Source: an uncultured Lachnospiraceae bacterium | GTDB taxonomy: Bacteria; Bacillota; Clostridia; Lachnospirales; Lachnospiraceae | Direction of reading: 5' to 3' | NCBI GenBank assembly: GCA_947565305.1 | Contig: CANOFO010000015.1 | Span: 1 to 42,099, forward strand | DNA: 42,099 nt | In this document: in pieces, positions 35,038 through 42,099 of the stretch | How the letters are laid out: each line of letters begins with the position of its first letter | Numbering within the stretch: the stretch's first letter is position 1 | Translations under genes and position numbers: made by a program | The notes under the pieces: generated by a model | Databases searched by the model: none | What the model saw: only the letters and a program-made list of their open reading frames with translations | Told to the model about the DNA's origin: nothing

Positions 35038-35688
35038 ATGCTGAAAAACATGCAGGAAACCTTAGAACAAGGGTTTGACGTGCTGAACAGGGTTTATTTT
35101 GGGGGAGGGCTGCCGCCTGTCGTAATCACCATCATGAGCAACCCAAGGACTTATGGGCATTTCACAATTGGCAAGGTGTGGAAAGCGGAAGAAAACCGTT
35201 ACAATGAAATCAACATCAGCGCAGAGCATTTGGACAGGGACATGGAAAATGTGATGGCGACACTTCAGCATGAGCTTATCCATTTTTACTGCCAGCTGCA
35301 TGGGATTGCAGACACAAGCCAGAATGGGAGGTACCATAACAAGAACTTCAAAAGGGAGGCGGAGGCGAGGGGGCTTAAGATAAGCTATGCAAAATATATA
35401 GGCTATTCCGTCACGGAACCGACAGAGGGGTTTATAAGGACGCTGGAGGAGCATGGGATAAAAAAACCACTCAACATCAACCGTGACGGGGCAAACGGGT
35501 TTATAAACGTTGGAGGGGGCAATGGGGACAGTGGGAAAAACGGAAAGGACGGGGCACAGACAGGGAAAAGGAAAACCAGCACAAGAAAATACCAGTGCCC
35601 TTGTTGTGGAAACAGTTTACGTGCGACAAAAGACATAAATGTCATGTGCATGGACTGTAACAGGCAGTTTGAAAAAACAGAAAAATAA
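35038..35688 (+). CDS. SprT-like zinc metalloprotease
   Basis: A 216-residue SprT/Spartan-like protein. The metal site is H78-E79-L-I-H82 (LQHELIHFYC) with a third histidine H100 in GRYHNKNF. A glycine-rich linker follows (about 165-180), then a zinc ribbon CPCC...CMDC (about 183-207). Spartan-type proteases cut proteins crosslinked to DNA; bacterial mobile-element copies are uncharacterised, so that role is only inference. GGAGGTGAAGGGG precedes the ATG. It stands alone with its own strong terminator. Confidence 0.88.
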   Translation: MLKNMQETLEQGFDVLNRVYFGGGLPPVVITIMSNPRTYGHFTIGKVWKAEENRYNEINISAEHLDRDMENVMATLQHELIHFYCQLHGIADTSQNGRYHNKNFKREAEARGLKISYAKYIGYSVTEPTEGFIRTLEEHGIKKPLNINRDGANGFINVGGGNGDSGKNGKDGAQTGKRKTSTRKYQCPCCGNSLRATKDINVMCMDCNRQFEKTEK

Positions 35689-35709
35689 GATTTGAAAAGC
35701 ACACACTAA

Positions 35710-35762
35710 AAAAATGCCGGGCATCCCCTGTATACAGCATATGGGGGAACCCTGGCATTTTA
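35710..35762. terminator. Terminator after the SprT-like gene
   Basis: AAAATGCCGGG pairs with CCCTGGCATTTT (one mismatch), with an additional inner CCCC/GGGG pairing. T-runs occur on both strands. Confidence 0.8.
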
Positions 35763-35785
35763 TTATGTAAATATATATAAGGTAA

Positions 35786-35864
35786 TTTTGTAAAGTGTAT
35801 GCCAAGAATTATATGGACATCAAGATAATTTTGAGAAGTGCACGCCAAGAATTGGAAACATCAG
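35786..35864 (+). repeat. Second pair of 43-base island repeats
   Basis: TTTTGTAAAGTGTATGCCAA at 35786 and TTTTGAGAAGTGCACGCCAA at 35829, each followed by GAATT and ending near CATCA. They match the pair at 32586-32663. Confidence 0.7.
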
Positions 35865-35940
35865 GGTGTGGCTTATTGTCTGTATAATGGGGTTAAAACC
35901 CTCGCCTTTAGGCGAAACCTTTAGGTAAACCCTATAGCTT

Positions 35941-35980
35941 TCAAGTTTAGAAAGAATAAAAACAGAGATACTAAACTTGA
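35941..35980 (+). promoter_or_regulatory. tnpA leader stem-loop
   Basis: TCAAGTTTAG pairs perfectly with CTAAACTTGA directly before the ribosome binding site of tnpA. IS200 elements are known to hold transposase translation low with such a leader structure. Confidence 0.65.
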
Positions 35981-35990
35981 GGTGAAAGGA

Positions 35991-36425
35991 ATGGAAAATT
36001 ACAGAAAGTCAGCACATTGCACATATGATATCAAATACCATTTGGTCTGGATAACAAAATATCGAAAACCGGTAATAACAGGAAAAATAGCGATAAGAAC
36101 GAGGGAACTCATCAGAATCATCTGCCAAAGCAATGAAGTAGAAATATTGGCAGGACATGTTGGAAATGATCATATCCATCTGCTGGTGTCCGTACCGCCG
36201 CATTTATCAGCGAGTAAGTTGGTACAGTATATAAAAGGGAATACGTCGCGAAAATTGCAGATGGAATATAAAGAATTGAATAAGCAATTCTGGGGTCAGC
36301 ACTTATGGGCAAGAGGCTATTTTGTAGCAAGCAGTGGAAATGTAACAGATGAAATCATCAAAGAGTATATCAAGAACCAAGATCTGCAAGAGAGGAACAA
36401 TTCAGACAACTTTGAGATAGGATAA
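35991..36425 (+). CDS. tnpA: IS200/IS605-family transposase TnpA
   Basis: A Y1 HUH single-strand transposase of 144 residues. The metal-binding HUH pair is H61 and H63 in NDHIHLLVSVPP, and the nucleophile is Y126 in EIIKEYIKNQ, matching the position in IS608 TnpA. TYDIKYHLVWITKYRKPV at the N-terminus is typical. The ATG at 35991 has GGTGAAAGG upstream; a GTG at 35982 is inside that site. Length and motifs are intact. It lies between the SprT-like gene and the resolvase gene. Confidence 0.94.
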   Translation: MENYRKSAHCTYDIKYHLVWITKYRKPVITGKIAIRTRELIRIICQSNEVEILAGHVGNDHIHLLVSVPPHLSASKLVQYIKGNTSRKLQMEYKELNKQFWGQHLWARGYFVASSGNVTDEIIKEYIKNQDLQERNNSDNFEIG

Positions 36426-36525
36426 ATGTAGCGGGATATCGATAACGTGTAGCATGCACAACTTTAGGCTGCTTTAGCAGCATGTTGAACCTACCGGCTT
36501 TAGCCGGTAGTGGTTCAGATGCAGC

Positions 36526-37016
36526 ATATTGGAAATGCAGCGACATTTTATTTTACAGGCGTATACATGTAAATGCGCTCTAAAATGAATAGGGGATATA
36601 AATGATATATGCAGCAAAAGCTGCTCCATATATCATGAAATAGCTCTATTGGGACAGCCGGGATATTGGAAGATTCTGCATAAACAGGGTATAGCCAAAT
36701 GAAACAGTTGTGGAAAAGGGATTTTTTGGAATATGGCACATTTGCCAGACTTGTTGGAAGAGTGGAAAACATGGAGTATATGGAAAGGGGTGATATATGT
36801 TTTATGGAGATATCCAAGTACATCCATTAAACTGGTTGGAAGAATGGAGACATAGGACATATAAAAAGAATTCTGCAAGTCTGACAGGAAAAACAATATC
36901 ATTTGCCAGACTTGTTAGGAAGAAAATGGACATGGAGAATATGAAAAAATTTGTATGTTTAACGGGAAAAAAATATCATTTTCCAATCTTGTTATGAAAA
37001 GGAGGCACATAAGATT
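36526..37016. other. Gene-free stretch with decayed short repeats
   Basis: No gene with a plausible start. Related blocks recur: TTTGCCAGACTTGTTGGAAG (about 36740), AACTGGTTGGAAGAATGGAG (about 36830) and TTTGCCAGACTTGTTAGGAA (about 36901), each followed by ATGGA/CAT words about 20 bases later. They look like divergent copies of one unit. Confidence 0.5.
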
Positions 37017-37586
37017 ATGAAAATCGGCTATGTAAGGGTAAGCACACAGGAACAGAACACCGTACGCCAAGAGAAATTAATGGAAACGCTGGATGTTGAC
37101 AAAGTCTATATTGACAAAACCAGCGGAAAAAATATGGAAAGGCCAGCCTTAATAGAAATGATGGGCTTTGTGCGTGAGGGTGATTTAATCGTTACAGAAA
37201 GCATTTCAAGATTTGCAAGGAACACCAAAGATTTGCTTGAACTGGTGGAACAGCTACATAAGAAAAAGGTAAGGTTCGTCAGCCAGAAAGAGAACATTGA
37301 CACAGACACCCCGACAGGGAAATTCATGCTCACAGTCTTTGGGGCAGTGGCAGAGCTGGAAAGGGAGTACATCAGGCAAAGGCAAAAGGAAGGCATAGAG
37401 ATAGCAAAGGAACAGGGGAAGTATAAGGGCAGACCAACAAAGGAATTAAACGGCTTTGAGGATATCTATCCGGCATGGAAATCAGGAAAGATAACAGCGG
37501 CTGGTGCAAGCAGGCAGCTTGGAATAAGCAGGAGCACTTTCTATAGGAAAGTGGCAGGGCGTGAAAACAAGGGCACGGCAGAATAG
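37017..37586 (+). CDS. Serine resolvase/invertase
   Basis: A small serine recombinase of 189 residues. The catalytic S9 is in YVRVSTQEQ, R-rich active-site stretches follow (ESISRFARNTKDLLELV), then the E-helix region AVAELEREYIRQRQKEG. The C-terminal HTH (about 150-180, ITAAGASRQLGISRSTFYRKV) is complete. This is the Tn3 resolvase/Pin/Hin size class, which resolves cointegrates, separates plasmid dimers or inverts segments. AAAGGAGG precedes the ATG. Tandem 106-base repeats begin 20 bases after its stop and could contain its site, which I could not verify. Confidence 0.93.
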   Translation: MKIGYVRVSTQEQNTVRQEKLMETLDVDKVYIDKTSGKNMERPALIEMMGFVREGDLIVTESISRFARNTKDLLELVEQLHKKKVRFVSQKENIDTDTPTGKFMLTVFGAVAELEREYIRQRQKEGIEIAKEQGKYKGRPTKELNGFEDIYPAWKSGKITAAGASRQLGISRSTFYRKVAGRENKGTAE

Positions 37587-37605
37587 AGGGTGGCAAACAA
37601 TATAT

Positions 37606-37812
37606 ATGACAGCAAGTACAATAGGTATAATAGCAGGCACAATACAAAATGAAAGCAAGCACATAACCATTTTGTTAAGTGATACATCACAGTTTAACCA
37701 GTAAAATGTGTATGGCAGCAAGTACAATAAGTATAATAGCAAGTACAATACAAAATGCAGGCAAACACATAAGCATTTTATTAAGTGATACATCACAGTT
37801 TAACCAGTACAA
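37606..37812 (+). repeat. Tandem direct repeat, two units of about 106 bases
   Basis: Both units carry AGCAAGTACAATA (37611 and 37717) and AAGTGATACATCACAGTTTA, with about 90 percent identity by eye. TGATACATCA within it is a small palindrome. Confidence 0.85.
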
Positions 37813-37887
37813 TACAGAATTTAAGCCAAGGACTTGATGATAAAGCCAAGAACAATATAGAATTTAGATAAGGACATAGGCGGTTTG

Positions 37888-37950
37888 GGTATCTGCGGTA
37901 ACCAAAATAAAGGATGGCTTTTGGCTACTGCTGTTTCAAATGTTTCAAAT
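37888..37950 (+). repeat. 63-base dispersed repeat, copy A
   Basis: GGTATCTGCGGTAACCAAAA ... GTTTCAAATGTTTCAA. Matches copy B at 38652-38713. Confidence 0.7.
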
Positions 37951-38571
37951 GCCATCAAGGTTATGTTTTTTTCAAAGCCACCATGTAATAAATGACTATA
38001 AGACAGTTATTTGGAAAAGTAGACATGGAAAGGAAAAATGGCTACAATATGCCGGGGCAGCAGGACTTCCCAATAAAAAATGGACATAATTCTTAAAAGG
38101 CTACAAGAAAGGGCAAAATTATATGCATCCATTTCCATTTTCCCACATATGGATTTACACACCATACATAAGTGAAAAAAACTGCATACGGCAAAACCTA
38201 CAGTAAATGGATATATTTCCAACAAACCACGAAAGCAGAATAAAAAAGTATGACGGTATCAGTTTTATACTTGTATAATTAACCAGAAAGATTGGGGAAA
38301 CATTTACAAAAGCATATGAAAACATATATGGAATTTCACCCACCTGCATAATGAGCCAGTGCGGTTGGCAGAGGGACTGGCAAAGCATTACAAAAGCATA
38401 TGGAAACATTTCAGAAAGTTTATCCCATGCCTACTTTAGGATATGTTTGTCAATGCCAACATATTTGAAAAAATATACCAGCCGGAATAAAGAAAACGGA
38501 CAAATGATAAAAAAGGACATACGCATGGAAACAGAAAAGGGTGTTGTGGTTTATCAGGGGAAAGGAATGTA

Positions 38572-38606
38572 TTTTTGGCAGTGCACTTCCAAATGGATTG
38601 CATTGG
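38572..38606 (+). repeat. 43-base family repeat, fifth copy
   Basis: TTTTTGGCAGTGCACTTCCAAATGGATT resembles the copies at 32586 and 35829, but is more decayed. Confidence 0.5.
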
Positions 38607-38651
38607 ACATTAAGCGCACAGCAAAAACAAAGCAAATACAAAGGAACTTCC

Positions 38652-38713
38652 GGTATCTGCGGTAGCCAAAATAAAGTACAATTTTTGTCTACCATTGTTT
38701 CAAATGTTTCAAC
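38652..38713 (+). repeat. 63-base dispersed repeat, copy B
   Basis: GGTATCTGCGGTAGCCAAAA ... GTTTCAAATGTTTCAA, 764 bases downstream of copy A. Confidence 0.7.
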
Positions 38714-38812
38714 TATTATATATAGAAGAAAGTGCAATGGGACATTTAAAACAGGGCGTGCTTTTTTAATTACACTATCCCCTGAAAAACATAAAAAAAT
38801 CCAAACCCAGTC

Positions 38813-38840
38813 TTGACACCAGATTCCACAGCGTTACAAT
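38813..38840 (+). promoter_or_regulatory. Promoter of the 72-residue gene
   Basis: TTGACA (38813-38818), 16 bases, TACAAT (38835-38840). Confidence 0.7.
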
Positions 38841-38877
38841 CCCATCCCAATAAAAACATATGAAAGGAGAAAAAGCA

Positions 38878-39096
38878 ATGAAAGGGAACACAGACAACAA
38901 GGAAAGAGGGATGGCGGATTTCAAGGAACTGTTGAACGAAGCTGCAAGCATAGCCTTACTGCTGGAAGAAAATTTAGAGCTAACAAAGGAAGAACGGAAC
39001 ACACTTTATGCAGTAAAAGCCCTGCACAGGATATTGAAAGAAATACAGGGAATATTAAACGGCTTACCCGAGGGAGGAGATGAAACTCTGGAGTAA
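38878..39096 (+). CDS. Small helical hypothetical protein convergent with the XRE repressor
   Basis: A 72-residue acidic protein, predicted all-helical, with MADFKELLNEAASIALLLEE and ERNTLYAVKALHRILKEIQG. The ATG at 38878 follows AAGGAG with good spacing; the earlier in-frame ATG (38860) would put that site inside the gene. Its own promoter is clear. The 3' end overlaps the convergent XRE gene by 33 bases. I do not recognise the family. Its layout beside an XRE repressor recalls small regulatory partners in mobile elements, but this is inference. Confidence 0.75.
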   Translation: MKGNTDNKERGMADFKELLNEAASIALLLEENLELTKEERNTLYAVKALHRILKEIQGILNGLPEGGDETLE

Positions 39097-39354
39097 GGAC
39101 ACCTGTTTATCCGAGAGCATGGGGCAGTCAAGCAGCCTGTCATTCGTGTCTTTGCTAAGCCCAAGGAGATAATCTGTGGAGCAGTGGTAAAGGCCAGCCA
39201 GTGACATAAGCATTTCAACGCTTGGCGTGCGTTCGCCATTTTCATAGTTGGAAATAACGGCAGGTGACACACCAAGCATGGATGCGACTTCTTTCTGTGA
39301 GAGTTTATGCAGCATGCGCTGCGACTGTAATTTTTCACCAAGACCACGAACCAT
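39064..39354 (-). CDS. XRE-family repressor of the island
   Basis: A 96-residue protein consisting of one HTH_3 domain (about 5-66) with KLSQKEVASMLGVSPAVISN and LMSLAGLYHCSTDYLLGLS, plus a short helical tail. This size and form are typical of phage- or ICE-type repressors. GGAGG precedes the ATG. It is divergent from the 156-residue gene, whose promoter lies 90 bases away, and convergent with the 72-residue gene. It probably regulates this small cluster. Confidence 0.92.
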   Translation of the reverse strand: MVRGLGEKLQSQRMLHKLSQKEVASMLGVSPAVISNYENGERTPSVEMLMSLAGLYHCSTDYLLGLSKDTNDRLLDCPMLSDKQVSLLQSFISSLG

Positions 39355-39442
39355 AAGGGAACCTCCATAGATAATAAGATTTTATACCATCATTTTACAG
39401 TTCCTTTTATATCAGCAGGTTAATAAAAATATGCTATAAGCA

Positions 39443-39471
39443 TTGAAACAATTGCTCAAAGATGATATAAT
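39443..39471 (+). promoter_or_regulatory. Promoter of the 156-residue gene
   Basis: TTGAAA (39443-39448), 17 bases, TATAAT (39466-39471). The start is shared with an intergenic region toward the divergent XRE gene. Confidence 0.8.
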
Positions 39472-39502
39472 GTCCATACTAAAGAAAAAGGAGATAAAAA
39501 GC

Positions 39503-39973
39503 ATGGATACACAAAAGATTGAATTAAACGAAGATGACTTATCAGCGCTGGTGCTTTTACAGTCATTGGATGAGTTCGATGAGGCACAGACCATATATGG
39601 AGAAGAAGTGACAAGCCTAAGGGAGAAGCTTGACCAGTATGAAGAGGGCATGACTTTCGGATATGATGAACTGGACATGATGGACCAGAGCATAGAGAAC
39701 CTTGAAGCGGCAGGGTTGCTGAAGGTAGACCCAAACGATAATGAGATATACATACTCCCACAGGGGAAAGATGCGGTAAATGCCATCACAGGAAATGAGG
39801 ATTTCAGCAAGGACGGTCTGGAAACAGGTGAAAAGGTCATTAAGGGTTTAACCTTAAATGACATCACACAGGCAATCAAAAGACTGGACAAAGCAAGACT
39901 GTTAAAGAACCTTGACCGGGTTCTGGCAGGCTTAAGCAATGCCGTAACCGTAGCAGGATTTATCCGTCCATAA
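39503..39973 (+). CDS. Acidic hypothetical protein divergent from the XRE repressor
   Basis: A 156-residue soluble protein. The ATG at 39503 follows AAGGAG with nine bases spacing; the earlier in-frame ATG (39443) overlaps the promoter. The sequence is strongly acidic (NEDDLSALVLLQSLDEFDEA) with helical segments (TSLREKLDQYEEGMTFGYDE) and a hydrophobic, slightly basic end (LLKNLDRVLAGLSNAVTVAG). The block MMDQSIENLEAAGLLKV may form a winged-helix-like or coiled region. I do not recognise the family. The neighbour XRE gene and the strong promoter suggest that it is the regulated gene of the pair. Confidence 0.75.
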   Translation: MDTQKIELNEDDLSALVLLQSLDEFDEAQTIYGEEVTSLREKLDQYEEGMTFGYDELDMMDQSIENLEAAGLLKVDPNDNEIYILPQGKDAVNAITGNEDFSKDGLETGEKVIKGLTLNDITQAIKRLDKARLLKNLDRVLAGLSNAVTVAGFIRP

Positions 39974-40022
39974 AAAGCTGGCACATAGCCAAAAATGACA
40001 GGTTATACAACAAATGTAACGA

Positions 40023-40060
40023 AAGCGCCTAGTGTTGGGACAGTTCCAAGCTAGGCGCTT
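40023..40060 (+). terminator. Terminator after the 156-residue gene
   Basis: AAGCGCCTAG pairs perfectly with CTAGGCGCTT, and the inner TTGG/CCAA pairing extends it. The T-run is weak (ACCTTT). Confidence 0.65.
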
Positions 40061-40184
40061 ACCTTTAAAGATGGTGTAAATAAAGTGGTTTAGCGGTAAT
40101 GGCAACGTAGAGATAGGTGGGATAAAAACAAACCAACAAAACATACACGAAATAAAAAATTTCAAACAAGGGAAAGGAGAAAAA

Positions 40185-41771
40185 ATGAATAAAAAATTTA
40201 TGAAAGTCAGGAGAATAGCAGTACCCACATTAACATTAATAATCATGGCATCACAGTTTATGGGCTGTGCAGCTAACACACAGGAAACAATGAAAATGAT
40301 GGAGGGGAACCAAGAAGCAGGAGCGGCAGACTTAGACAGTGACAAAGCAACATCAAATAATGAACAGACAGGGGATATAAAAGAGAAAGAGGAGGAATTA
40401 GGCTGGACAGAGTTAGCATCCTTGGAGACAATGCCAGAGATTAGGGAGAACTGGGAGACAACAGTAGGAGTGCAAAAAACAGACACAGGCAAAGAGGGAA
40501 TGTTTTATACCAACAGTAAAGGGGAGAATGATAACAACAATACTTTAATGGGAGCATTAAGCAGTTTTGGCTTTTTAAATTCAATTGTTAGTGCACAAAA
40601 TGGTGACATGTCTTTTTATCAAAAAGCATTATTAGCATATTTTACAAGCAATAGTTATACAGACATAGATAGTTTAGAGATTCCTGATGATTTACATGTT
40701 GATGATTTGAAAGTAGACAATGAAGAAACATACAATACAGCATTTTTAGCAGGTTTAAATGCATATTACAATTTACTTCCTGATAAAGAGCAAGGCAAAG
40801 CTAACATGAATGAATCCTTAACACGAAAAGAGTTTATGGCAATGGTTTACCGGGCAGACACGCCAGTTCAAGAGGTTAAAGAAGATGAGGACTTCACTAA
40901 AGCAGTAGGCAATTCAGAGTACAATGTATATGCACAGAACTTAAAAAATAACAGCTATCTCGCAACAGACAGTGGCATGGATGAATCTACATATAATTCA
41001 GCAATCAGCAGGGCAGAAGCCATATACATGCTTGTAAACAGGTATTACAGAGACGATTTATCAAAGATAAATACCAACAATATAGATGTAAAGTTTACTG
41101 ATGCGAAAGATAATGGTATGTCAGGACAAGATAAATTAGATGCATTAAATGAGAGTATAAAAGATGCGGACAAGGGACTGCCAACAGAGTTATATGCTGG
41201 TTTAGCGGTAGCATCAGAACGTAATATCATAAACCCAGAGGAAGATACACGCTGGGATGAAAGTCTTACTAAGGAAGAGGCTTTGCAGCTTCTTATAAAC
41301 GCTTACACATCAAACACAGGAACAGTAGCAAGTTTATCATCAGATGAATTTGAGTTCAAGACAGCGGAACAAAAGGAAACAGACAAAGAAGCGGAGCGGA
41401 AAGCGGAGCAAGAGAGGTTGATAGAGGAATACAAGCAGGCGGTAGCGAATGGAGACACAGGAGATGGCTCTGCAGCTAGTAGAGCAAAGGCAAGCTTTTG
41501 GAATGGTTTAACAGCCGAAGAACAAGCAGCATATGACAATGATTTCTTTATGGAATCAGGGTACAGAGAGGAACAACATCCCGATGGAAGTCACTACTTA
41601 GTAGACATATTCACAGGAGATATAGTTGAGATAGGCGGGAACACGGTGTCTGGTTATCAATACGAAGGGAATATAGAGAATTGCAGAGCAGATGCAATCA
41701 AATGGTTTAGGTTTAACAATCCAGATACAGATAAGACAGATGAATGGATAGCAAGCTTTTATGGCTTCTAA
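40185..41771 (+). CDS. Lipoprotein with SLH-like repeats
   Basis: A 528-residue exported protein. The signal peptide (1-27) ends in a lipobox FMGC with lipidated C28. An acidic linker follows. SLH-like blocks are seen at about 200-240 (LTRKEFMAMVYRA), 260-290 (ISRAEAIYMLVNRYYRDD) and 310-380 (LTKEEALQLLINAYTS). A charged coiled-coil follows (about 395-430, KEAERKAEQERLIEEYKQAV), then a C-terminal globular part ending in DEWIASFYGF. SLH domains bind cell-wall polymers, so it may be both lipid- and wall-attached; the matches are weak. AAAGGAG precedes the ATG. It may serve surface functions of the element. Confidence 0.8.
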   Translation: MNKKFMKVRRIAVPTLTLIIMASQFMGCAANTQETMKMMEGNQEAGAADLDSDKATSNNEQTGDIKEKEEELGWTELASLETMPEIRENWETTVGVQKTDTGKEGMFYTNSKGENDNNNTLMGALSSFGFLNSIVSAQNGDMSFYQKALLAYFTSNSYTDIDSLEIPDDLHVDDLKVDNEETYNTAFLAGLNAYYNLLPDKEQGKANMNESLTRKEFMAMVYRADTPVQEVKEDEDFTKAVGNSEYNVYAQNLKNNSYLATDSGMDESTYNSAISRAEAIYMLVNRYYRDDLSKINTNNIDVKFTDAKDNGMSGQDKLDALNESIKDADKGLPTELYAGLAVASERNIINPEEDTRWDESLTKEEALQLLINAYTSNTGTVASLSSDEFEFKTAEQKETDKEAERKAEQERLIEEYKQAVANGDTGDGSAASRAKASFWNGLTAEEQAAYDNDFFMESGYREEQHPDGSHYLVDIFTGDIVEIGGNTVSGYQYEGNIENCRADAIKWFRFNNPDTDKTDEWIASFYGF

Positions 41772-41867
41772 AAAATGACAATAGAAATTTTTTTTACAAC
41801 AAAAGTATGCTTAGAGCATAATGGTTTATACAACAAGCAATAAAAGAACATAGTTTAACACAGTATT

Positions 41868-41900
41868 AGATGGCAATCCATTCAGTTGGATTGTCATTTA
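41868..41900 (+). terminator. Possible hairpin terminator after the lipoprotein gene
   Basis: TGGCAATCCA pairs with TGGATTGTCA around TTCAGT, with a weak T-rich flank. It separates the lipoprotein gene from the frame at the right edge. Confidence 0.5.
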
Positions 41901-41920
41901 TCATAAAAAGCGTGTAATAT

Positions 41921-42099
41921 ATGAAAAATACAGCAATTAAAGATAACGAGACATTAAATGCATATTCACTATGTTTAGCAATAAGTATACTAGCCGTTTA
42001 TCCACTCTTTTTTATTGAAAACAAGGGAACACATGAGGACACAAGGAAAAGCAAAGAGAATACAAGCAGTATAAGAAATACAAGGAGGAAAAGTGTGGA
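41921..42099 (+). CDS. Possible membrane protein, 5' part (runs off window)
   Basis: A frame of at least 59 codons that stays open to the window edge. It begins MKNTAIKDNETLNAYS, then a hydrophobic segment (about 16-32, LAISILAVYPLFFI), then a charged part. The start lacks a clear ribosome binding site, and AAGGAGG near 42083 could serve another start close to the edge, so this may not be a gene. Confidence 0.3.
   Translation, partial: MKNTAIKDNETLNAYSLCLAISILAVYPLFFIENKGTHEDTRKSKENTSSIRNTRRKSV

Larger units (their letters stand above)
35890..36520 (+). mobile_element. IS200-type insertion sequence (IS200/IS605 family)
   Basis: A tnpA gene flanked by subterminal hairpins and no tnpB. The left side has TCGCC-TTTA-GGCGA (35902-35915). 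The right side has GCTGCTTTAGCAGC (36468-36481) and CTACCGGCTTTAGCCGGTAG (36491-36510). Such elements have no inverted terminal repeats and make no target duplication, so the exact ends are estimated. It appears complete and possibly active. Confidence 0.75.
37587..38877. other. Gene-free, repeat-rich stretch after the resolvase gene
   Basis: About 1.3 kb without a convincing gene. An open frame at 38351-38665 has no ribosome binding site and odd composition. The stretch holds the 106-base tandem repeat, the 63-base repeat pair, one 43-base family copy (38572-38606), and the promoter of the next gene. Confidence 0.6.

Noticed and set aside
37606-37812. Possible CRISPR array
   Set aside because: Only two long units without separate spacers and no cas genes nearby.
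38351-38665. 104-codon plus-strand frame in the repeat region
   Set aside because: No ribosome binding site, mixed repeat-derived composition, and it crosses one of the 43-base repeats.
31945-42099. Second copy of the tRNA-Pro 3' end as attR
   Set aside because: I looked for the 20-base 3' end of the tRNA downstream and did not find it in the window.

Overview
The window looks like chromosomal DNA from an anaerobic, gut-type Firmicute of the Clostridia, most likely a Lachnospiraceae relative. The evidence is the moderate GC content, strong AGGAGG-type ribosome binding sites, sigma-A promoters, a clostridial BioB/BioY pair, a citrate synthase under a MarR regulator, and an NxK-motif beta-glucuronidase. 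I cannot name the species from sequence alone.

Positions 1 to about 32,000 are ordinary, gene-dense chromosome. In order they hold: the 3' part of a glutamate dehydrogenase gene; a two-component system followed by an ABC exporter of the MacB/FtsX type; a tiny hydrophobic-peptide gene with a convergent antisense RNA (a par/Fst-like type I toxin-antitoxin locus); bioY and bioB with a BirA-type operator; a 2124-residue secreted protein with alginate-lyase-like, ricin-type, LamG-like, FIVAR and Fn3-like modules; a tandem hemerythrin; aldose epimerase; GreA; an XRE regulator; an SDR reductase divergent from the ribosome hibernation factor; ddl-murF; PlsC; a PrcB-like lipoprotein; MurA; beta-glucuronidase; an HD-GYP protein; a MarR-citrate synthase operon; and tRNA-Pro(CGG). 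Peptidoglycan precursor synthesis (ddl, murF, murA) and membrane lipid synthesis (plsC) cluster between 21 and 26.5 kb.

Directly after the tRNA-Pro and its terminator the texture changes. From about 32,020 to the right edge the DNA is gene-poor, A-rich on the coding strand, and filled with degenerate direct repeats of several families. The genes there are an unrecognised protein with a KE/T-rich tail, a DUF5688 protein, a SprT-like zinc metalloprotease, an IS200-type transposase, a serine resolvase with a HTH tail, a small acidic protein convergent with an XRE repressor, a second acidic protein divergent from that repressor, and an SLH-type lipoprotein. I read this as one end of an integrated accessory island (ICE-, IME- or plasmid-derived) at the tRNA gene, although no integrase and no repeated tRNA 3' end (attR) lie inside the window.

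The most interesting points are the compact par/Fst-like locus at 6,655-6,935, where both promoters, the shared bidirectional terminator and the direct repeats can be seen, and the unusual repeat families and uncharacterised gene set of the island.
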